This document shows positions 57,342 to 64,000 of a DNA stretch of 64,000 nucleotides, piece by piece; position 1 is the first letter of the stretch, and every line of letters starts with the position of its first letter. The notes beneath the pieces are model-generated. The model ran no database searches. It worked only from the letters and a program-made list of their open reading frames with translations, and had not been told where the DNA came from. The position numbers were made by a program, and so were the translations under genes. This DNA is from Carettochelys insculpta (lineage: Eukaryota; Chordata; Testudines; Carettochelyidae), in NCBI RefSeq assembly GCF_033958435.1, contig NC_134161.1, positions 8,060,001-8,124,000 on the forward strand, in the 5' to 3' direction.

Positions 57342-57606
57342 CGGTACATCTACATTTACCAGGGGTTGATTTTTGCCCACCTCGTGGGGATGTGTGAAAT
57401 TGAGCTATCGGGGTAGACAGCCAAGCCCTGTACTCCTCATTCCCACAAGAAGCAAGGGAGATCAATGGGAAAGTTTCTCCCATCTACCTCCCTCAGTGAG
57501 GATGGCCAGATAAGTCTTTCTTTGATATGTCAATTCCGGCTACACCATTGCCATAGCTGGAACTGCGTCTCTAGGATAAACTTTAAGGTCCAGGGTAGAC
57601 CTGCCC
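57342..57606. mobile_element. GTCTACAC-end MITE, family B copy 4, with TCA duplication
   Basis: Left end 'cggtacatctacatttacc', right end 'ggtccagggtagacctgccc'. TCA flanks both sides (57339-57341 and 57607-57609). The interior 'ctgtactcctcattcccacaag' and 'ttccggctacaccattgcc' matches copies 2 and 3. An overlapping open frame on each strand is incidental. Confidence 0.75.
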
Positions 57607-57751
57607 TCATTGTGTATGATTTCACTTTCTCCAAACCAGTCATGATTTTAAAAACATCTAACAGATTCCATCCTTGTCATCTCCTTTCTAAGCTGAGGAG
57701 ACCCAGTTGTTTTTTTCAGTATTTCCTCATAGGGTGAAGATGCTTCTGGTT

Positions 57752-58216
57752 GAAGGGTCCAGAGGAGAGCAACGAGAATGATCAAAGGTCTAGAGAACAT
57801 GACCTATGAAGAAAGGCTGAGAGAATTGGGCTTGTTTAGTTTGGAAAAGAGAAGACTGAGGGAGAACATGATAGCAGTTTTCAGGTATCTAAAAGGGTGT
57901 CATAAGGCAGAGGGAGAGAACTTGTTCTTCCTTGCCTCTGAGGACAGAACAAGAGGCAATGGACTTAAATTGCAGCAGGGGAGGTTCAGGTTGGACATTA
58001 GGAAAAAGTTCCGAACTGTCAGGGTGATCAAACACTGGAATGAATTGCCAAGGGAGGTGGTAGAATCTCCATCACTGGAGCTATTTAAGAAGAGGTTAGA
58101 TAGATGGCTTTCAGGGATGGTCTAGAAAGTGCTTGGTCCTGCCATGAGGGCAGGGGGCTGGACTCGATGGCCTCTCAAGGTCCCTTCCAGTCCTACTATT
58201 CTATGATTCTATGATT
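57752..58216 (+). mobile_element. CR1 LINE, 5'-truncated (young copy)
   Basis: Starts at 'gaagggtccagaggagagcaacg' and ends with 'gtcctactattctatgattctatgatt', including two tail octamers. Confidence 0.95.
57778..58125 (+). pseudogene. CR1 ORF2 C-terminal fragment (open, 115 codons)
   Basis: Codes for the same C-terminal segment as 47406 (MIKGLENMTYEERLRELGLF, NLFFLASEDRTRGNGLKLQQ, LDIRKKFRTVRVIKHWNELP, REVVESPSLELFKKRLD, then WLSGMV and stop). No interruption in this segment. The truncated 5' end leaves no catalytic domain. The KHWNELP segment matches typical CR1 better than KQCNKLP in the other two copies, so this copy may belong to a different source lineage. Confidence 0.9.
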
Positions 58217-59326
58217 GCACTGATCTAGCTGGCCCCATTGAAGACGTTGGTCAATTTCCTTGTGAGAAAACATAAGCCAATATTGCGCGCTTTTGAGCAT
58301 CACCCCACACCCCCCATCCCCAGTAAAGCTGTTTCATATGTAAAACATCCTAAATACCCTGTAAACTTTATCCAAGCAGCATCATTGAAATGCAGCCATT
58401 GCTAGGGTGGAGAAAAGTAACCAACTGGAGAAGGAGAAATTCGGAAAAAGGTCCTTCATTCTCCTGCTCAGTCATGCACCAAAATCTCCCATGAATGCTT
58501 TAATGTCCAAAAATAACCTCAGTTAGTAAGATCTCTGAAAGACCCATCAATAGAAATTGCGCACAACTGAATGTATCCTCCCCAGAAGGGTGAGGAGCTA
58601 AGTTGCACCTTCTGGGATTTTGAACTCTGGCTTCCAGGGCAGGAGGATGGTGTATGTTCCCAGGCATGAGTGAAAGGTTGTGTGGTCCTGCATATGTTTT
58701 TTTCTGTTCCTACTTTCCCCTCCAACTCTTCTATATTAAGATCATTTTGTTTAAGTTTGGAAATGGAGAAAAACAATTTGTGTCATCTTAAAAATGAGCT
58801 AATGTGACAGGTTAGGAACAAGGGAAAATAGACTTGGAGGATGGAGAAAGGTAACCTGGCCAGTTTGTTTTCCCCTGGATATAATTTCTCAGTAAGTGCT
58901 AGTCTAGTTCTTTTCATTTGAATCATTCTCTGCTGAAGCAAAATATCGAAGTTCCTTGCTTCCCTCCCCACTGATCTCAGAAACATCAAGCATGTGAAAG
59001 AAAAGGAACAACAAATTGCTCTATGTAATTCCAGACAATAGAACCCTGCTATTATCCTCTAGACGGGCGGCTTTTTCTATTTGTTACCTAGCTGTGCTGA
59101 TTTCACATTGTCTGAAGACGAAAGGTAAACCGAGGCAACGAAGGGTGGAGTGGGCCCCGAGGAATCAAGTCTCATATATAGATATTCTATCTTTTACCTG
59201 TTCAATATTAGTAGAATTAAAGTAAGTCTCCCCTCCCCTCTTTCTTTTAAAAATGATTGTCTTTATTGTGGTTTTTTTTAGCCACAGAGCCCTCTGTGTA
59301 TTTTTTTTTCACGTGTGTTGTTTAAA
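58217..59326. other. No recognised feature
   Basis: Unique sequence with no gene or repeat signature recognised. Confidence 0.5.
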
Positions 59327-59543
59327 TGTCACAAAACAATAGCACTTCAAAGACTAACAACATAATTTATTAGGTAGGTGGTGAGCTTTCATGGGACAGA
59401 TCCACTTCTTCAGATCTGGAAAATCCTGATAAATGATAACTGAGGTGAAGAGACCTTAACAGAAAATAGAAAACAATGAAATAAAAAGTAATGAATCGAC
59501 TAGATAGGACAGAAGGCTAGGTGGAAAGGAGGAGGAAAAATAG

Positions 59544-60194
59544 TTACTGCAAGTGTCTAAGTAAAGTGGGCTTCCTGGGATGACTGTGAATATCAAAGGT
59601 GGGGAAACTGTCCTTGTAATGCATCAGGTAATTGATACCTTTGTTCAGTCCAAGGTGAACAGTGTCAAATTTAAGAATGAACTCCAATTCACATGTCTCC
59701 CTTTGTAATCTGGTGTTAAAGTCTCTTTGTTTTAGAATGCACACTTTAAAGTTTTGAATGCTATGACCTGATTGTTTGACAGGGCTTATGTGTATTTAGA
59801 TTCCTAACATCTGATTTGTGTCCATTCGTTCTCTGGTGAGCTGATTGTCCAGTTGTCCAATATACATAACAGAGGGACATTTCTAGCACTTGATGGCATA
59901 CATCACATTGGTGGAAGTCCAGAAGTATGAGACCTTGATTGTGACATGGTTAGGTTCAGTGATGGTATCTCCCGTGTAACTATGTGGACAGAGTTGACAA
60001 TGGATTTTGTTGCAAGGGAAGGTTCGAGGATTAGTATTTCTGTGATATGGCATGTAGTTGCTGGTGAGAATTTTCCTGAGGTTAGGTGGCCGTCTGTAGG
60101 AAAGTTCCTGTGTGTAAGAAAGTTCATGTCTGTCACCCAGGCCCTGTGAGAGTGCAGCATCATGTTCCGGTTTAGGTTGTAGGTACTTGATCAT
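59544..60194 (-). pseudogene. Penelope-like element C-terminal linker and GIY-YIG endonuclease
   Basis: The upper frame (60194-59883) has RRPPNLRKILTSN, then a Cys cluster (PCNKIHCQLCPHS), then FWTSTNVMYAIKC, matching the Cys-containing linker and the first strand of the GIY-YIG nuclease. After a stop it continues with KCPSVMYIGQ (the YIG part) and, in the next open frame (59744-59544), KVCILKQRDFN-like, RETCELEFILKFDT and GINYLMHYKDSFP. The GIY half has decayed to M-Y-A. At least two stops separate the parts. In Penelope elements this domain cuts the target DNA, and this copy cannot make it. Confidence 0.9.
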
Positions 60195-61121
60195 GCACTG
60201 GAGGGGTTTGAGTTGGGGACAACAGGTGGTGACAAGTGGTGTTATGTTATTAGCCTTCTTGGGCCTATCTAAAAGTTGCTGCTTTCTGGGTATTGGTTTG
60301 GCCCGGTCAGTCTTGATTTTTTACTTCTCCTGGTGGGAGATTAATTTTTACACGTGCCTAGTAGAGATCTTGGAGTTTTTGATCTCTGTTGGTAGGCTGG
60401 AGCAGATGTGGTTGTAGCTAAGGGCTTGACAATAAATGATGGATCATGTGATGTGTCCTAGATGGAAGTGGGAAGCAAGTAGGTAAGAGTAGCGGTCAGT
60501 GGGTTTTCGGTGTAGAGTGATATTGATTTGATTGTTTGTACTGTAGTGTCCAGGAAATTGATCTATTGTGTGGAACAGTCAAGGCTGAGATTGATGATGG
60601 GGTGCAGGTTGTTGGAATCCCTGTGGGATTCTTCAAGAGTCTCTGTACCATGGGTCCAAGTAAGAAGAATATCACTGATGTAGCATAAGTAAAGGAGAGG
60701 CAATAGGGGACAGGAGTTGAGGAAACATTGTTCTAAGTCAGCTGTAAAAATGCCAGCACACTCTGGGGCCATGCAGGAGCTCTTACCAGCGCTGCTGATC
60801 TGGAGGTATAAATTGTCCCCAAATCAGAAATAGTTGTGGGTGAGCACAAAGTTACGTAGCTCAGCTACCAGATGTGCTGTGGTAACATCTGGGATAGTGT
60901 TCCTCATGGCTTGTCGTCCATCTTCATGTGGAATATTGGTGTTAAGAGCTTCCACATCCATGGTGGCAAGGATGGTATTTTCAGAAAGAATTTGGATGTT
61001 CTGTAATTCTCTCGGGAAGTAAGTGATATCTCAGAGATAGCTAGGAGTGCTGGCAGCATATGGTTTGAGGAGGAGTCTACATAGCTCGATAGTGTGGTAG
61101 TAAGGGTGCCAATACCTGAAA

Positions 61122-61480
61122 TACTATCAGAGAGGTAGCTGTGTTAGTGTGTATTCTAACAAAACAAACAGCAGTACTGTAGCACTTTAAAGACTAACAA
61201 AATGATTTCCTAGGGGATGAGTTTTTGTGGGACAGACCCACTTCTTCAGCTCTGTAGATTTTCCAGTGCAGGTGCAGGCATATAGTACAGAGGTCCAAAA
61301 ACTTGCAATAAAAACTGACAAATCAAATAAGTGAACTGGAGGAATGGGGATGAAGGGTGGGGGATGTTAAGTGTCTTGCCTGAGGTCATTACGAACATCA
61401 AAGGGAAGCATTCCTTGTAATGCATGAGATAATTGCTATATTTGGTGAGACCAAGTGTTAATGTGTTGAATTTGAATATG
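61122..61480 (-). mobile_element. 5'-truncated Penelope copy nested in the Penelope RT region (11-bp TSD)
   Basis: It carries the 3' region (ATTATCTCATGCATTACAAGG, homologous to host element sequence near 59620), the hammerhead-like core CTGAAGA...CCCACAAAA and the terminal '...gttagtctttaaagtgc' module, in the same orientation as the host element. It is flanked by AATACCTGAAA on both sides (61111-61121 and 61481-61491), a perfect 11 bp duplication. The host sequence reads continuously across the duplication. Confidence 0.92.
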
Positions 61481-62027
61481 AATACCTGAAAGGGTAGAGC
61501 TTCCAGGGTTTCCAGGTTTATTGATTTTGGGAAACAAATAGAATAATCCTGGCTGGGGCTCTGAAGGACTGTCTGTGTGAATTTGGTCCAGAATAAAGGC
61601 AGGAAGTACCTTATGAAGAAGTTATACTTTCTTTTGGCATTCTTCAGTAGGCTCAGAGGAAAGAGGTTTGTAAAATGTGGTGCTGGAGAGTTGTCTAGCT
61701 GCCTCCTTTTCGTAGTCTGACTTATTCATGATGACTGCAGCACCCCTTTGTCAACTGACTCGATTATCATGTCAGAGTTATTTTTGAAACTCTGGACAGG
61801 CATTATGTTCAACATGGCTGAGATTATCTGTCACTTGGGGGTGTTTGCACACAATGTCAGTCTGTGCATGGCTGTGGAAGCATTAAATATAGAAATTGAG
61901 ACTATCATTCTGACCATTGGAGGGAGTCCACATAGAATTCTTCCTCTTTTGGGGTTAGTAGCAGGGATCAAGTGGGAGTATTCTCTCAGACAGAGATGCG
62001 AAAGAAAGCTTCAAGGTCACCACAAAG

Positions 62028-62495
62028 TTGTGTCGAGTTCACAGGGGAGGTGGGGCAGAAAGAAGGACCCTGCTCTACTCTACACTGGTTTGGCCTCAAC
62101 TGGAGTATTGTGGCCAGTTCTGGACACGGCAGTTCAAGAAAAATGCAGAGAAATTAGCGAAGGTCCAGAAAAGAGCGACAAGAATGATTAAAGGTCTAGA
62201 GAATGTGACCTATGAAGAAAGGCTGAAAGAATTGGGCTTGTTTAGTTTGGAAAAGAAAAGACTGAGGGGAGACATGATAGCGCTTTTCAGGTATCAAAAA
62301 GGGTGTCAGAAGGAGGAGGGAGAAAACTTGTTCTTCTTGGCCTCTGAGGACGGAACAAAAGGCAATGGACTTAAACTGCAGCAAGGGAGGTTTAGGTTGG
62401 ACATTAGGAAAAAGTTCCTAACTGTCAGGGTGGTCAAACAGTGCAATAAATTGCCAAGGGAGGTTGTGGAGATATTTAAGAACAGGTTAGATTGA
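62028..62495 (+). pseudogene. CR1 ORF2 C-terminal fragment (open, 155 codons)
   Basis: The CR1-derived part begins about 62063 with LLYSTLVWPQLEYCGQFWT and continues with KVQKRATRMIKGLENVTYEE, GDMIALFRYQKG and LDIRKKFLTVRVVKQCNKLP. Near the end, EVVEIFKNRLD lacks the four codons (S-P-S-L and neighbours) present in the other two copies, an in-frame loss between short direct repeats (tgg/tggag). The first ~11 codons come from the neighbouring Penelope sequence, so the open frame is a chance fusion across a repeat boundary. Confidence 0.9.
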
Positions 62496-62606
62496 TGTCT
62501 GTCAGGAGTGGTTTACACAGTACTTGGTCCTGCCATTGGGGCAGGGGGCTGGACTTGATGGGCTCTCGAGGTCCCTGACAGTCCTAGTGTTCTATGATTC
62601 TATGAT
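62060..62606 (+). mobile_element. CR1 LINE, 5'-truncated
   Basis: It abuts the Penelope element on its left and ends 'gtcctagtgttctatgattctatgata'. The 3' UTR contains 'ggggctggacttgatgggctctcgagg'. Confidence 0.95.
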
Positions 62607-62812
62607 ACTACTTGGTGGGTCGAGAGTGGCTAGCTGACTTGAACAATAAATATATTTTCAAAATAATGTGGCTTCAGAACTGGTTGGACACCACAGACTG
62701 CGAGCTAATAGCTAGCTTCTTGTGATTGTATCCAGGCTCACTGTAAGCCATGTAGTTGGGTGGCCAGCCCATATGGCAGTCCATGCTGTTGTGGTTTCAA
62801 TGCTGTTTGCAC

Positions 62813-63008
62813 CAATGTTCCCATCAGCTTTTGCATCTATGAGCAGAATAAATTTTGTTATGGGCACCAAGGCATATGCTGATGTGCACCACCAATAGAA
62901 ACACATGTTGCCTAGTGTTGGTGGCTGTGGGTGCTGTGCTAATCAGCTGGGCAGCATGTGAATCTCTCCTGGGTGGCCACTCAAGAGCTTAGTTTACACA
63001 GAACACTG
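62813..63008 (+). mobile_element. hAT-like MITE family A, copy 8 (196 bp)
   Basis: Starts CAATGTTCCCATCAGCTTTT and ends 'agtttacacagaacactg'. The body 'gggcaccaaggcatatgctg' and 'tcagctgggcagcatgtgaatctc' is the longest in the family. The flanks GTTTGCAC and GTTGCCCC agree at 5 of 8 positions. Confidence 0.8.
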
Positions 63009-63189
63009 GTTGCCCCCCAAGTGAGCTAAATTAAAGTTAAATCAAGTACATGCAAGCATGCCGCAGTGCAACTAAGTGGTTTACCCAGAATTACACAGCA
63101 GGTCTGTGCTGTGGTACAAGAGGGAATAATCCCACATCTACTAGGTCTCAGCTCACAAGTACACTCTTCATCTTGTTACAAAGAAAAAC

Positions 63190-63312
63190 GCTATTTTGGT
63201 GGTCCAGCTTGGGAAACTGAGGCGCAGAGAGGATAAGTGCTTGCCCAAGGTCACTCTGGGAGCCACTTGTGGAATTGCGACTGGAATCCAACAGTTCAGG
63301 TACCTAGTCCCC
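63190..63312 (-). repeat. MIR-type SINE (well preserved)
   Basis: Antisense order 'tgggaaactgaggcgcagag', 'aggataagtgcttgcccaaggtcac', 'ggagccacttgtggaattgcgactggaatcc' and 'gttcaggtacctagtcc'. Confidence 0.85.
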
Positions 63313-64000
63313 TTCAAATAGTGAGACAAGGCTCCTTCCCAGTTTTGTAAAAATAAAAAAGGGCAGGACGTTTTTTCTGGAGCAATAAGGTGCCATGTTC
63401 TGCCTCTCAATGGGCTCTGAATCTGTGAGATTCCATTAAACTGAAGCTAGAGTTACGGAGCCAGCTGATGTGGACTGGCCTTTTGCGAGGATCAGCAGGA
63501 AGCTCTTACTCCCCAGTCCCTGCTTGGGGAAAAGGGCCAGATTCTCACCTGGTGTAAAACAGCATAGCTCTTGTTCAGTCAGTGAAGCAGCGCTGACTCA
63601 CATCTTCTCAGGATCTGGCCCAGCAAGTCCGTGTTATTTTGTTTTAATAAAGAAGGATCACTGCTAGCTTTATTCCCAAGTCCTCAGAGCATTAAATGTC
63701 CCCAAATGAGATTTGCTCCAGAATTATGTTGCTGTTAACAAAGTTTAAGGGACAGTGTTTCAAGGTAAATTAACGAGGCTGTGCCTTATTTGTAGGCAGC
63801 TGCTTCTGCGCCATGAGTCCTGCCTCACAGCAAGGGAAGGTAAACAAGGTGCTTGGCTATTCTTAACTGCCGGGGCTGGATGTCTGGCCAGAGATCATGT
63901 GCCAGGTCTCCCACGGCTCCCAAGTCCACCCACTGTCTGCCTGCTTTCATGGCCTCTTCTTTCCCCTGCAAAAAGCACATTGGGTCACCTTGGCAACCAT
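63313..64000. other. No recognised feature
   Basis: Unique sequence to the window edge. A plus-strand frame at 63470-63667 has no recognisable domain. Confidence 0.5.

Larger units (their letters stand above)
59327..62056 (-). mobile_element. Penelope-like retroelement (degenerate, ~2.7 kb including insertion)
   Basis: On the minus strand, from 62056 downward, the frames read in order: an N-terminal region containing REYSHLIPATNPKRG (about 61970); a region after SFKNNSDMIIESVDKG (about 61780-61750), where canonical elements have a D-K-G motif; the fingers, including LFPKI(N/H)KPGNPG-like sequence near 61520; an RT segment with TNIPHEDGRQAMR (about 60910-60950), a motif I associate with Penelope RT; and a C-terminal linker and GIY-YIG domain. 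The 3' end (59327-59415) is the terminal module found elsewhere here. Many stops and frameshifts, plus a nested insertion at 61122-61480, make it inactive. Confidence 0.9.

Noticed and set aside
62028..62062. Upstream part of the 155-codon CR1 frame as a real N-terminus
   Set aside because: These codons come from adjacent Penelope sequence read in the wrong strand, so the fusion is accidental.

Overview
The window reads as a non-coding nuclear stretch of a sauropsid genome, most likely a turtle. Three things support this. There are many CR1 LINE fragments, most of them 5'-truncated, and several end in the ATTCTATG-type 3' tail that CR1 has in place of poly(A). MIR/CORE-type tRNA-derived SINEs are present. 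Several families of 200-700 bp inverted-repeat DNA transposons carry the terminal motif GTCTACAC, which I associate with turtle genomes. A crocodilian source is the main alternative. I see no intact host protein-coding gene, rRNA, tRNA or CRISPR array. All open frames are short, and the only ones with recognisable protein similarity belong to decayed retroelements.

Layout. 1-9.7 kb: mostly unrecognised unique DNA with scattered MITEs (2391, 4719, 6396), two copies of a ~180 bp hAT-like MITE (3118, 3766) and SINE remnants. 9.7-18 kb: a Penelope 3' end, three more copies of the ~180 bp MITE, CR1 pieces, a hAT element (14749-15039), an antisense LINE C-terminus (16857-17027) and a truncated hAT end (17915). 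18-32 kb: Tigger-like elements, GTCTACAC MITEs (one carrying a nested hAT), LTR-like remnants (22.5 and 26.5 kb) and the first ~394 bp perfect-architecture foldback (30657-31050). 32-45 kb: a small 8-bp-TSD MITE, a long degenerate CR1 (35.1-36.9 kb) split by a hAT element, a Tigger-like copy, a mariner-in-MITE nest (41.0 kb), two more foldbacks and another CR1 split by a hAT element. 45-54 kb: a hAT element with a perfect 8-bp target duplication (45589-46054), a hAT element split by a young CR1 (46874-48032), another Tigger-like copy and SINEs. 53.6-64 kb: a 711 bp PIF/Harbinger-like element, an inverted pair of Penelope termini, two CR1 C-termini, and a ~2.7 kb antisense Penelope-like element (RT plus GIY-YIG) that contains a second Penelope copy flanked by a perfect 11 bp duplication.

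The main content is therefore a layered record of transposition, with nesting that gives relative ages: hAT into CR1 twice, CR1 into hAT once, Penelope into Penelope once, mariner into MITE once and hAT into MITE once. Stretches between elements show no coding signal. A few AT-rich, homeobox-site-like blocks look like possible conserved non-coding elements, but this cannot be tested from one sequence. I did not find a convincing previously undescribed functional system. The most interesting structures are the Penelope termini with a hammerhead-ribozyme-like core and the foldback elements.
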